DNA of 64,000 bases from Orychophragmus violaceus (taxonomy: Eukaryota > Streptophyta > Magnoliopsida > Brassicales > Brassicaceae): NCBI GenBank assembly GCA_030180135.1, contig CM058233.1, positions 24,647,615 to 24,711,614 of the forward strand, in the 5' to 3' direction. Both the position numbers and the translations under genes were made by a program. The notes beneath the pieces were generated by a model. It worked only from the letters and a program-made list of their open reading frames with translations, did no database searches and was not told the origin of the DNA. This document shows positions 53,815-64,000 of this stretch, piece after piece (within the stretch, counting starts at the first letter, position 1; each line of letters begins with the position of its first letter).

Positions 53815-54484
53815 TGAAGGATCTTTGGAGTTAATCCTGATTCAATTCATCAGATTACTTGATCCTAAACATGCCAGATCTAGGTTCTCTTGAATAGAAA
53901 CATAAGTAGATCTCACCTTTTACCTGTTTTGCAGCGGAAAGAGAGAACAGGTCAGAGATCAGAGAGCCACCGAGTGATAACTCCTCCAGAGGTTCACACA
54001 CGCACACCAAGCAGGAAGAAGGCTGCTAGACCGAGCTGTGGGAGGTCGCAGGGAGAGAGAGTCGCGGCTAGGGCATCTCTTCGACCTGAACTCGTCATAA
54101 CTTTATATAAACTCGTTCAGTTCGTTTTGGGCCATTTGGCCCGAATGCCAATTAACTCCGAGGCGTTCGCGCATTGCATCGATCGTTGCACCTTATGCAT
54201 CGATCGATGCACAATGGCTAAACCCTCTTATTCTCTCTAAGTATAGTAAATGCCTAGCACTTTTACCATACTCCTGCTAAACCGTTCCTACACGATTTCC
54301 TGTTAGCTTAGGCGTGTGACCCATATGGGATCATATAATAAAGGCAATAAGTCCAAGACTTATAGATCATGAGCGGACTCTAGCAAGCCATCATGACCCC
54401 CAGTATTATATGACTTATGTCTGATCTTTGACATACTCTTACTTTCTAGAGACAGTACCGAGATTACTGGACACAATTCCAACA
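53815..54484 (-). repeat. Copia-C 5' LTR (right copy)
   Basis: It appears identical to 47148-47817 except for one C/T difference in the AACTC(C/T)GAGG word. CGGAT follows. Confidence 0.93.
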
Positions 54485-54489
54485 CGGAT

Positions 54490-55460
54490 GATCGAGTTGT
54501 AATATCTTGCGGCTGCTTGCTGATCATTTTGGATACGGATTAATGCTTGGTCGCGTCGCTCGTCGATTAGATCCAGTTCGTCAAGGAGCATCGCATGATA
54601 CATACCTTCTTGTCTAGGGAGTAATTCGTGACGTATTCCTGGGATTTCGACTTCGGCCGGGATTACACATTCTGATCTGTAAACAAGCACGAATGGCGTT
54701 TCGCCAGTCGGTCGTCTGGGAGTTTTCCGGTGTGACACAAGACTCCTTCGAGTTCCATCGCCCATCGTCCCTTTTTTTCGTTGAGACGCTTTTTCAACCC
54801 GTCGAGGACCGTTTTGTTGGCGGGTTCGGCCTGCCCGTTCCCCTGGGGATATCGCGGGCGTCGATATTTGTAATCGTATCTTCCATTTTTTGCAAAACAT
54901 TCAAAGCGTGTCGAGATGAATTGTGAGCCGTTGTCCGTAACAATCTCATATGGCACTCCGTGTCGACATATAATCTTATTTCATACAAAATTCTCGACTT
55001 GGGCGTCTTTGATGCGGGCATAAGATTCGGCTTTGATCCACTTTGAGAAATAATCTGTCAGGACGAGGAGGAACCGCTTCTGTTTAGATTGATGAAGCGG
55101 CCCAACTATGTCCATAGACCAACGCATAAATGGGTAGTGTGCCGAGAACGAGGACAGTAGTTCAGCCGATTGACGGATGGTTGAAGCTTGTCTCTAGCAC
55201 CTTTCGCACTTCCGAGAAAACTTCTCGCAGTCTTTGACCATTGCCGTCCAAAAATAGCTGTGACGCTTGATCTTTACTGCCAGCGCTCTCCCTCCGAAAT
55301 GATTTCCGCAAGAGCCGATGTGGACTTCTTCCATAACTCGTCTTGCCTCTTTGACTTCGACGCAAGACACTAGGGGACCTGATAACCTCGACTTGTAAAT
55401 ATTTTCCCCCATCAAGACATAGCGAGCAGCCTGTACTCTGATTTTGCGCGCGGCCCATTT
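54490..55460 (-). pseudogene. Tat-2 pol: integrase
   Basis: On the minus strand the zinc finger appears as HIGSCGNHFGG...KDCEKFSRKCERC. The core has [20 protein letters not shown] (first D), [12 protein letters not shown] (second D) and [20 protein letters not shown] (E). The middle contains a stop (FV* near 54980) and frame changes. The end, [20 protein letters not shown], runs to the Copia-C insertion. This is the segment deleted from Tat-1. Confidence 0.8.
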
Positions 55461-56470
55461 ATCTTCAGGGAGTTTTCCGTTTGTTATGTACGAACATATT
55501 GTCTCTATCCATCCTTCGTCGCAGCCGTATTCTCCATCGGTTCGTACATTCGTCTCGGCGTCGTCTTCTTCTGGCGAAAAGTTTTCATGATCTTCTTTAG
55601 GTGGATAAGCCAGGTTGATCGTTCCGGAATTTTTTGATGCTCGGGTGTTAGATAAATTCCACCGGAATGATCCGCTTTAAGCCTGGTACTTATGTCGAGG
55701 CGAGGGCTGCTAATGCATCGGCAGGTGCGTTCTCTCCTCGAGGGATTCGTTTTAGCTTGAAGTTCTTGAGTGGTTTCACCAGGTCCACGACGATTTTTAG
55801 GTATGCTTCCGTCCTTTCGTCCCTTGTCTCGTATTCTCCGCTGTATTGGTTTGCGACTAGCTGCGAATCGAAGAATGCTTGTATGTTTTGAATCTGTAAA
55901 GCGTGGACTCTTAGCCCAGAAATTCGAGCTTCGTCTTCCGCTTCGTTGCGTGAAGCGTGGAAATTTAAGCGAAAAGATTGCTCTAAAAGTTCTCCGGTTT
56001 GCGATGTCAGGCGGATTCCTACTCTGGAACCTTGTTTTTACGAGGAGCCGTCGACATGAAGTAACCACTTTGAGTCTTCTTCTAATTCCTCTGCTCCTTC
56101 TTGCGGTAGTTCGACCAAGAAATCTGCTAGTACTTGCGAATTCGCGCATGTTCTGGATCGATACTCGATGTCGAACTCGATAAGTACTATCGCCCATTTG
56201 GCTAATCTCCCAGACTGGCTTGGACTATGGAGGATCATCCGCAATGGAAAGGTTGTTAAGACTACGATTGAATGAGATTAGAAATATGGTATTAACTTCC
56301 GAGCGGACATTACTAGTGCGAGTGCTAGTTTCTCGATTCGTGGGTAGCGAGTTTCCGCATCCGTTAGCGTTTGGCTGACGTAAAAAATTGGCTTTTGTTC
56401 CATATGATCTTCTCTGATAAGGACCCCACACACTGCGGTAGCTGATATTGTCGTGTATATGAACATAGGT
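55461..56470 (-). pseudogene. Tat-2 pol: two RNase H domains
   Basis: The first domain (56466-56060) reads GVLIREDHMEQKPIFYVSQT, LTDAETRYPRIEKLALALVM and SGRLAKWAIVLIEFDIEYRS. The second (about 56070-55670) reads WLLHVDGSS, NEAEDEARISGLR, FDSQLVANQYSGEYETRDER and RIPRGENAPADALAALAS. The acidic order D, E, D of the second domain is preserved, though motif residues differ from Tat-1 (NEAEDEA for NEAEYEA). Stops and frameshifts are frequent. Confidence 0.75.
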
Positions 56471-57552
56471 TATCCTTCGATTGGTTTCGCCAATACCGGC
56501 GGATTGCCCAAATATCTCTTCAGTTGTTGGAAGACTTCCTCACATTTTCCGACCAATCGATAGTCTTTTTGCCCCTTGAGGTGTCGTAGATAGGCAAACA
56601 TTTGTCGGTTGATCGCGAGATGAACCAGTTTAGCTTTTACGCGTCCTGTTAATCGCTTGACTTCGTGCTTCGTCGTCGGCGAGGACATTTGAATCAGGAC
56701 GCAGATCTGTTTAGGGTTTGCTTCGAGTCCTCGGTGAGTCACGAGGTATCCGAGAAATTCTCCGGATGCCACCCCCAAATCTGCATTTGGTCGGATTGAG
56801 CTTCATGTTATGCTTGTTCAGTTGTTCGAAACATTCCCGAAGGTGTTCTACGTGATCTTTTTCCTTGAGGGACTTGACCAGCATATCGTATATGTATACT
56901 TCCATGGTCTTTCCGAGCTGTTCAGCGAACATTTTTTTTACTACTCGTGGATATGTTGCTCTGGCGTTCTTCCAGCCGAAATGCATTATATTATAGAAAT
57001 AAATCCCTCTGTCAGTGGCGAAAGCGGTTTTTCCCGATCGTCTAGGTTCATCATGATCTTATTTTACCCGGAAAAGGCGTCCATAAATGTGAGCAGTTTG
57101 TTTCCTGCGGTCGCCTCCACCAGCCGATCTATGTGCGGAAGAGGAAAACTGTCCTTGGGGCATACCTTATTCAGATCCGTGAAGTCAACGCAAACCCTCC
57201 ATTTTCCGTTCTTCTTTTTTACTACTACGGGGTTTGCGAGCCAGTCTGGATACTTGACTTCGATGATTGAGCCGACTTTTAGTAATCTATCCACTTCGTC
57301 GTTGACCGCTTTAGTCCGTCCGGATCCTAGCTTCCTTCTTTTCTGCCTGATGGGTGTGATCGTTGGGTCTACGTTTAGTTCGTGACATGTAATATCCATA
57401 CTAATCCCAGGCATGTCTTTTTCGGACCAAGCAAAACTGTTCACGTTTTCCCGGAGACACAATATTATGCTTTTTTTAATTGAGTCATCGAGATTTGCTA
57501 TGATATCTACGCATCGTTCTGGATGGTCTTCGTCTCTGCAGACTGATATCAC
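56471..57552 (-). pseudogene. Tat-2 pol: reverse transcriptase with altered catalytic motif
   Basis: The 57552-57064 frame reads ITPIRQKRRKLGSGRTKAVN, DWLANPVVVKKKNGKWRVCV and FTDLNKVCPKDSFPLPHIDR, then FMDAFSG (motif A). A stop follows. The palm motif at 56900-56873 reads VYIYDMLVKS, with TAC (56890-56888) where GAC is expected. Tat-1 has the same change. The rest, LTGRVKAKLVHLAINRQMFA, runs into RNase H. Confidence 0.85.
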
Positions 57553-57808
57553 TGGTTCACAAGGCTCGTCGTCTTCTTTTTCCTCGGCTTTTTAGGTTTT
57601 TCCGCAACTCCTTGGTTTGGTTCTATCTGCGGTTGCTTCGGCTTTCGTGGGATCACGATCGTCGGTTTTTTGAGTTTGTGTTCGGCCATGAAACAAGATC
57701 AGGATTGAACTTGATTTCACCATATTTTCGTGACTCCGCCAGGTGTTGGAAACTTCAAGCAGAGGTGATACGTCGACAGGACAGCTCTCATGGAATTTAT
57801 CCACGGAG
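57553..57808 (-). pseudogene. Tat-2 pol: protease fragment
   Basis: On the minus strand, [20 protein letters not shown] and GGVTKIW continue to the acidic linker, with stops. The protease active site lies upstream, beyond the Copia-B insertion at 57808/57809. Confidence 0.65.
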
Positions 57809-58444
57809 TGTTGGATCGTTTAGTGTCTCCTGATTCAATTCTCAGATTGATTCATCCTACTAAACATGCAGATCTAGGTTCTCTTGAATAGAAACATAAT
57901 AGATCTCACCTGTTACCTTGTTTTGCAGCGGAATGGGAGGTAAAGGTCAGAGATCAGCAGAACCACCAAGAGATAGCTCCTCCAAAGGCTCACACACGCA
58001 CACCGGGAAATTTGGCTGCTAGACCAAGACAGAGAGGAGGCGCAGAGAGAGAGGAGGGAGGCGCAGAAGTGCTGAGAAAATTAGAGAGCTAGGTCTTATT
58101 TTATTCATTAAAATCCCTTCTAGTTCTCATGGGCTTTTGGGCCCAATTCTCAGTTCTGATTAAATCCCTTGGATTTAATCAGGCCCTTTAGTCTCTCTAA
58201 ACACAGTAAATGCCTAGCACTTTTACCGTACTTCTGCTAAACCGTTCCTTCGTATTTTCCCGTTAGCTTAGGCGTGTGACCCATATGGGATCATATAATA
58301 AAGGCAATAAGTCCAAGACTTATAGATCATGAGCGGACTCTAGCAAGCCATCATGATCCCCAGTATTATATGACTTATGTCTGATCATTGACATACTCTT
58401 ACTTTCTAGAGACAGTACAGAGATTACTGGACATAATTCCAACA
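57809..58444 (-). repeat. Copia-B 3' LTR
   Basis: 636 bp, plus-strand ends TGTTGGATC and TTCCAACA. It is homologous to the Copia-C LTR, with a diverged middle. Confidence 0.85.
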
Positions 58445-58459
58445 ATCTCCCACTTGAAC
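58445..58459 (-). other. Polypurine tract of Copia-B
   Basis: On the minus strand TCAAGTGGGAGAT abuts the LTR. Confidence 0.85.
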
Positions 58460-59294
58460 TGGAATCTCTGTATTCATAATCCTTTTGTCTCAATATCTCG
58501 ATTAGTCATAAGGCAAGATTAGTGTCATCCTTATAAAGCCTAATCTTGTTCATCGGACTTTGATTTGATACTGACAATCCAAACGACTCGGGAAAGTCCG
58601 TTTGAGCATGGCCATGCATTTTCCAGTATTCAAATCTCCGATTGGCCTAGAGATATTCACTCCATTTATATTGGAGGGACAAATCCCGTCTTGTTCCATC
58701 ACTGTAAACTACTCATTTCATAATACACCCAAACAAGGTCCTTATAACTATCGCTTAACGACAGCATTAGACAATGATCAAAGCGCATTAGTTCATGTGC
58801 AGTCACATGCATGCGAACTCAGGTCTAAGGACTATACTCTATAGTCGTAGTAAGAAAACCTTATGACATATATATAAATATCCTGAAGAGTTCTTATAAT
58901 CGGGTCTTGTCCGGTCGTATGTACCCTACATACACCTATGTACTGACTTTGATGCCGCGCATCTATGACACACTGAGACTTTGTCATAAGTCACATACCA
59001 ATCTAGTCTCACACGGTTGTTGGTGTTCCAATTTCAACAACCTTCGACTAGGGACATGATGATATAAGCCATCTATCAAATATAGGGTCTCATGATCAAG
59101 CTAAATGACTTTGATAACTCAAGATCAAGTCACTTACTTCGATGACCTATAAAATGGTTCATATCATTTTGGAACGATTATTTCATCACAGTTAAAATAA
59201 TCTTGAAATAATAATTTCATTAAACATAAGAAAATGTTTTACAAGAACATATCAATAACTAAATAAAGCCCTCAAACTCCCACTCAAATTTAGA
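58460..59294 (-). other. Conserved 3' non-coding region of Copia-B
   Basis: About 835 bp between the pol stop and the polypurine tract, closely matching Copia-C and recognisably matching Copia-A. It contains the antisense frame 58602-58844. Confidence 0.65.
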
Positions 59295-61800
59295 TTACAT
59301 TTCAATGTCTCTAATGCCTACAGCTTCAGTCAGGAACTCGAGCTTAGGCCTTGGGAGTGGCTTTGTCAATGGATCAGCGACGTTATCATCTGTCTGAACT
59401 CGGCTGATCTTGACTTCCTTTCTATTAATGATGTCACGTATCAAGTGAAATCTTCTTAGAACATGCTTGGATTTCTGGTGTGATCTTGGTTCCTTTGCCT
59501 GAGCAATAGCACCATTGTTATCACAAAACAGTGCCAGAGGCTCAGCCGCATTTGGTATCATACCTAGTTCAATAATGAACTTTCGTATCCAAACAGCTTC
59601 CTTCGCCGCTTCTGAAGCGGCGATATATTCAGCTTCTGTAGTGGAATCAGCAACGGTGTCTTGCTTGGAGCTTCTCCAACTGATTGCACCGCCATTCAGA
59701 CAAAAGATATAACCGGACTGTGACCGGAAATCATCTTGGTCTGTCTGGAAACTTGCGTCCGTGAATCCACTGACTTTAAGCACATCACTTCCACCGTACA
59801 CCAAGAACTTATCCTTAGTATGTCTTAGATACTTCAGGATATTCTTGACGGCAATCCAATGGTTTTCACCTGGATTTGACTGGTATCTACTCGTCATGCT
59901 CAATGCATAAGCAACATCAGGACGAGTACAGATCATGGCATACATGATAGATCCTATTGCAGATGCATAAGGAATATTCTTCATGCGCTCAAGCTCAGCA
60001 GCCGTCGTAGGGCTCTGCTTCTTGCTTAGCGTTGTGCCATGTACCATTGGCGTGAAGCCCTTCTTGGAATCTTTCATGCTGAATCTTTGTAGGACTTTGT
60101 CAATGTATGAATCTTGACACAAGCCTATCAGCCTTCTAGATCTATCCCGGTAGATCCTGATTCCAAGAACGTATGCTGCTTCACCCATGTCTTTCATGGA
60201 AAAACAACTTCCAAGCCAGTCCTTTACCGACTTTAGCATTGGAACGTCGTTTCCGAGAAGCAGTATGTCATCGACATACAGAATAAGAAATACTATCTTG
60301 CTCCCACTAGTTTTCTTATACACGCATTGTTCTTCTTCGTTTCTGATGAAGTCAAATTGCTTGATCGCTTCATCAAAACGAAGATTCCAGCTCCTTGATG
60401 CTTGCTTCAATCCATAAATGGATTTATGAAGCTTGCATAATTTCCCAGCATTCTTTGGATCTATGTAACCGTCAGGTTGTGTCATATACACATCCTCTTC
60501 CAGAATGCCATTCAGGAAGGCGGTTTTCACGTCCATCTGCCAAATTTCATAATCATGAAAAGCTGCAGTTGCTAGTAGAATCCGAATAGATTTCATCATA
60601 GCCACTGGTGAATAGGTTTCATCGTAATCCACACCGTGAACTTGTCTGAAACCTTTTGCCACCAACCTGGCTTTATAAATCTGGACATTTCCATCCACGT
60701 CAATCTTCTTCTTGAAGATCCATTTGCACTCGATGGCTTTTACACCAGCGGGTAAGTCAACCAACGAAAACACTTGGTTGACCGACATGGAGTCCATTTC
60801 GGAATCAGTGGCCTTACGCCACTTAGAGGAATCTGGGCCCATCATGGCTTGATTGAAGTTCGATGGTTCATCACCATCAATGATCAGAAGATCATGACAG
60901 TTAGTCACGAGGAATCCTTGATATCTCTCGGGTTCGTGACGGATCCTCCCGGATCTTCGAACTTCAGGTACTACAGGTTCAGGCTCTACAATTTCTTGTA
61001 GGTCCTCCTGCTGCTCTTCCTCATTAGGTTGAGCAGTATCCTGTTCATCTTGAATTTCTTCAAGCAGTACCTTACTCCCACTGTCTTTCTTAGAGAGAAA
61101 CTCCCTCTCAAGAAAGTTACAATCCCGGGCAACAAAGATCTTGTTCTCGGATCGTAGATAGAAGTAATAAGCCTTGGTTTCCTTCGGATAACCAATGAAG
61201 TAGCATTTATCAGACTTTGGTGTAAGTTTGTCTGAGATTAATCTCTTGACATAGGCTTCACAACCCCAAATTCTTAGATAAGACAGCACTGGAGCTACTC
61301 CAGTCCATAATTCATATGGTGTCTTTGCTACTGCTTTTGATGGCGCTCTATTTAGAGTGAACACTGCTGTTAGCAGAGCATATCCCCAAAGGGATATTGG
61401 AAGGTCTGTGTGACTCATCATAGACCGAACCATATCCAATAAGGTCCGATTTCTCCTCTCAGACACACCATTCCATTGAGGTGTTCCAGGAGGAGTGAGT
61501 TGGGACACGATCCCACACTCTCTAAGATGATCACTGAATTCTTGGCTTAAGTATTCTCCTCCTCGGTCGGACCGAAGAGCCTTAATGCTTTTGCCAAGTT
61601 GGTTCTGTACTTCATTTTGGAATTCTCTGAACTTCTCAAAAGATTCAGACTTATGTTTCATTAAATAAACATATCCATACCTACTGAAATCATCAGTGAA
61701 GGTAATGAAGTAGTGATAGTTTCCTCTTGCATTTGTGGACATTGGGCCACACACATCAGTGTGTATCAGGCCCAATAAGTCACTGGCCCTCTCGTTAGGT
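59295..61800 (-). CDS. Copia-B pol: integrase core, reverse transcriptase, RNase H
   Basis: The 826-residue open frame begins at MGLIHTDVCGPMSTNARGNY; its true N-terminus is in the upstream frame. Integrase: D in HTDVCGPM, D in RSDRGGEYLS, E in NGVSERRNRTLLDMV. Reverse transcriptase: CKWIFKKKIDVDG, WQMDVKTAFLNGILEEDVYM, palm motif LYVDDILLLG. RNase H: FTDASFQTDQDDFRSQSGY, STTEAEYIAASEA, LFCDNNGAIAQAKEPRSHQK. It ends AVGIRDIEM. All catalytic residues are present. It is cut off from gag by a +1 base at 61810-61814, so it would not be translated from this copy unless ribosomes shift frame or the base is an assembly error. Confidence 0.9.
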
Positions 61801-61803
61801 TTA

Positions 61804-63273
61804 TTAAAAGGGGGCCCGTGTCATTTTGCCCATCATGCAGGATTCACATTTCTCACATGACTCAAAGTCAAATGAGCCAAGAAGTCCATTCGAATGGAGC
61901 CTCTTGATGCGTTTCTCGCTGATGTGCCCTAAACGACAATGCCATAGAAACGTTCGGTTCTCCTCATTAGGTTTGAACCGTTTGGTATCAATGTTATAAA
62001 TTGGCGCGGATTGATCAAGTATGTAAAGCCCATTCGTAAGAGGGGCACAACCATAGAACAAATTGTTGCGATTGAAGGAACATAATTTATTCTTAACTGA
62101 AAAATCATAACCTTCCAAATCCAACAAAGAAATTGAAATAATATTTCTGCTTATCGCAGGTACAAAATAACAATTATTGAGTTCTAAAACCAATCCCGAA
62201 GGTAAAGACAACAAGTATGTGCCTACAGCTAGTGCAGGAACTTTCGCTCCATTCCCAACTCGTAGCTCCACTTGTCCTTGCTTCAGCCTCCTACTGTTGC
62301 TGAGTGCCTGCATATTAGTACAAATATGAGCCCCACAACCAGTATCCATAACCCATGAGGTATTATCAGAAGTAGTTGTATTAACTTCTATAACAAAAAT
62401 ACCTGATGAAGAAGTCTCGAGAGTCTTCTTCTTCAATTCCTTTAGACCTTCTTGGAATTTCTTACATTCTCTCCTCCAATGCCCTGGTTCTTTACAGAAC
62501 CTGCAGATGTCAGTAGGCCCAGCCTTGGATTTGGGCTTGGGCTTTGGCGTGTCCTTGTCCGAGACTTGGACAGCCTTAGCCTTTCCCTTGTCCTTGGCAG
62601 AGGATTTCTTAAAGCCCTTGCCCTTTTGCACCATAAGCACATTAGGGTCCTTGGCGGTTTTCCTCAAGTTGGGCTCTGCAGTCTTGAGCATTCCGTGAAG
62701 CTCAGGCAATGTCTTACTCAAGCCATGCATATTGAAGTTCAGGATGAACTGATCATAGCTTGCAGGTAAAGACTGCAGAACGATGTCGCAGGCAAGTTCC
62801 TGGCTGATAGGGCAGTCGAGTTTCTGAAGATGATCGAGATAACCCATCATCTTCAAGACATGAGGACTCACTGCCGCATTTGCAGCCAACTTACAGTCTA
62901 AGAGGTTCTTAACTGTCTGAAACCTCTCAGTCCTTGCTTGCTCCTGAAAAAGCGATTTCAGGCTTGCCATTATCTCGATGGGTGACAACACACTCTCGAA
63001 CTGCATTTGCAGCTCAGCAGTCATTGTCGCCAACATCAGGCAATAGACATCATTTTCATCTGACGAATGCTTTTCCCAAGCATTATGCAGAGTCCTGGCG
63101 GCATTGTTAGGAGGCCTCTCGGGGAGGGGATCACGAAGGACATAATCCTTCTTCTCCTGCTTGAGGACCAGCCTCAAGTTCCTTGACCACGTCAGGAAGT
63201 TCGTTCCAGTCAGCTTCTCCTTTTCGAGAACAGACCGGATTGAGAATGTGTTTTGAGTGCTTGTAGTAGTCAT
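61804..63273 (-). CDS. Copia-B gag, protease and integrase zinc finger
   Basis: The 489-residue frame begins MTTTSTQNTFSIRSVLEKEK. Gag capsid is followed by a lysine-rich linker and the knuckle CRFCKEPGHWRREC (about residues 255-268). The protease has MDTGCGAHICTNMQALSNSR (D-T-G) and VGNGAKVPALAVGTYLLSLP. The gag-pre-integrase and zinc finger follow: LWHCRLGHISEKRIKRLHSN and CEKCESCMMGKMTRAPF. The stop at 61804 follows a run of five C on the coding strand where Copia-A has four. The ATG follows TTTCAG, a possible leader splice acceptor. Confidence 0.9.
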   Translation of the reverse strand: MTTTSTQNTFSIRSVLEKEKLTGTNFLTWSRNLRLVLKQEKKDYVLRDPLPERPPNNAARTLHNAWEKHSSDENDVYCLMLATMTAELQMQFESVLSPIEIMASLKSLFQEQARTERFQTVKNLLDCKLAANAAVSPHVLKMMGYLDHLQKLDCPISQELACDIVLQSLPASYDQFILNFNMHGLSKTLPELHGMLKTAEPNLRKTAKDPNVLMVQKGKGFKKSSAKDKGKAKAVQVSDKDTPKPKPKSKAGPTDICRFCKEPGHWRRECKKFQEGLKELKKKTLETSSSGIFVIEVNTTTSDNTSWVMDTGCGAHICTNMQALSNSRRLKQGQVELRVGNGAKVPALAVGTYLLSLPSGLVLELNNCYFVPAISRNIISISLLDLEGYDFSVKNKLCSFNRNNLFYGCAPLTNGLYILDQSAPIYNIDTKRFKPNEENRTFLWHCRLGHISEKRIKRLHSNGLLGSFDFESCEKCESCMMGKMTRAPF

Positions 63274-64000
63274 AGCTGAAATATAAGATAAAAAGGTTAT
63301 TAGTTAATATGTTCAATTTGATTAATCTCGTATTATTCTTAATATGATTAATCTCGCATTATATTCAATAACATCAGTTACCCTCAATAGAATATAATGA
63401 TTCCAAGATCGACATATAACTAAGATCAAAGTGGACCACTGGCCGTCACCCAACCTTAGCTTATATTGGTAAGCCCTATCTCGGCTAATTATATCCGTGA
63501 TATAACTCTTGGTTGTGAATCTGGGCCCGAGGCCCAATCCACTCTGATGTCTCAAGGCCCGGGACTCCCGATGGCCTAGTCAAGAAAACCAGACTATACA
63601 GTCATGTAATCACTAATGTCTGGGACTCCCAATGACATTTATGAATCACAAACCGTCTTATCCACGCAAAAGTAGACACCCTCACACTGTAAGGCCATGA
63701 GTACAATTGAATGGGCTTCGACAGCTGACATAGACTGGACAAGACATCCAACGCTTGATATTATTTGAGGTTTGTAGGTTTATTAAAATTTCATCCCAAA
63801 ATAGAAGATTACTATTTTGGGAAACTTTCCTTTTTGGGAAACCTACTAATTTTGGAAACTTTCTAAAATTGGAAACTTTCTAAAATTGGAAACTTCCTAA
63901 AATTGGAAACTTTCTAAATATAGAAATTTCCTAAAATCCAAAACATGCAAATCTAGAAACTTCTAATTTAAGAAACTTTCTAATTTCAAAATTTTGGAAA
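63274..64000 (-). other. 5' leader of Copia-B (partial)
   Basis: Non-coding and closely similar to the Copia-C leader (52218-52900), with the same GGAAACTTTCTA repeats at 63800-63920. The PBS and LTR lie beyond the window. Confidence 0.7.

Larger units (their letters stand above)
47148..54484 (-). mobile_element. Copia-C: same family as Copia-A, pol decayed
   Basis: LTRs of 670 bp (47148-47817 and 53815-54484) appear to differ at a single position by eye. Target duplication CGGAT is at 47143-47147 and 54485-54489. The gag frame (52217-51198) is open. The region corresponding to protease, integrase, RT and RNase H (about 51190-48680) has only short homologous pieces full of stops and deletions. 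The 3' non-coding block and polypurine tract are well preserved. Near-identical LTRs with a ruined pol point to recent mobilisation by proteins from another copy. Confidence 0.93.
44926..57808 (-). mobile_element. Tat-2: second Tat-lineage element, truncated and nested
   Basis: On the minus strand: pol (57808 down to 46932, interrupted by Copia-C), a much shortened spacer, the antisense gene, polypurine tract and a partial 3' LTR (45705 to about 44926). Its 5' part lies beyond Copia-B, outside the window. Sequence identity to Tat-1 is obvious throughout. Unlike Tat-1 it retains the integrase core. It has lost the spacer and antisense exon 2, and its LTR breaks off after a GCAATCC stretch that aligns with about 20980 of Tat-1. 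Confidence 0.82.
57809..64000 (-). mobile_element. Copia-B: near-intact copy of the Copia-A family, runs off the window
   Basis: Left (3') LTR 57809-58444, polypurine tract 58445-58459, 3' non-coding block, pol 61775-59295, gag-protease 63273-61804 and part of the leader to 64000. The 5' LTR and right target duplication are outside the window; the left duplication should be CGGAG (57804-57808). The only visible coding defect is one extra base at 61810-61814. Confidence 0.9.

Overview
The window is a block of plant heterochromatin, most likely pericentromeric DNA from a Brassicaceae species. The reasons are an Athila-type element primed by tRNA-Asp, Tat-lineage Ty3/gypsy elements, a CRM-like chromovirus, and transposon-captured exons that read like a Brassicaceae ERD6-like sugar transporter. 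I find no intact host gene, tRNA, rRNA or CRISPR array. Almost all of the sequence is nested or broken transposable elements.

Left block (1-23080). A gypsy element on the minus strand (gag remnant 21579-22193, LTR 22348-23080) was hit by a Tat-lineage element, Tat-1. Tat-1 is on the plus strand. The last 8 bp of its 5' LTR are bases 1-8, and its 3' LTR ends at 21578. Tat-1 later received an Athila-like element (284-5852, minus, target duplication GACAT) and, inside its own 3' LTR, a complete Copia element, Copia-A (13170-20686, plus, duplication AACAG). Tat-1 has lost most of gag and the integrase core. Upstream of its 3' LTR it keeps an antisense gene with a TATA box and two GT-AG introns.

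Middle block (23081-42440). There is a solo LTR (24053-25510, duplication GTGGT). A minus-strand LINE is broken into pieces by a gene-capturing CACTA transposon (26256-29573, duplication AAT) and a CRM-like gypsy element (29955 to about 37235). The LINE abuts a truncated minus-strand Copia element (38475-40888). About 1.5 kb of largely unassigned DNA follows.

Right block (42440-64000). A displaced Tat spacer (42440-44290) and unassigned DNA lead into Tat-2, on the minus strand: 3' LTR from 45705 downward, decayed antisense gene at 46097-46665, and pol from 57808 down to 46932. Two copies of the Copia-A family sit in Tat-2 pol: Copia-C (47148-54484, duplication CGGAT) and Copia-B (57809 to beyond the window end). 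Copia-B is the most intact; one extra base in a homopolymer splits its gag-pol.

The most interesting points are: the spliced antisense gene in Tat; the same catalytic Asp-to-Tyr change in the reverse transcriptase of both Tat copies; a TCGATCGA palindrome cluster at the same leader position in unrelated Athila and Copia elements; a CACTA carrying seven clean ERD6-like exons fused to an LRR gene fragment; and a Copia copy with nearly identical LTRs but a ruined pol.
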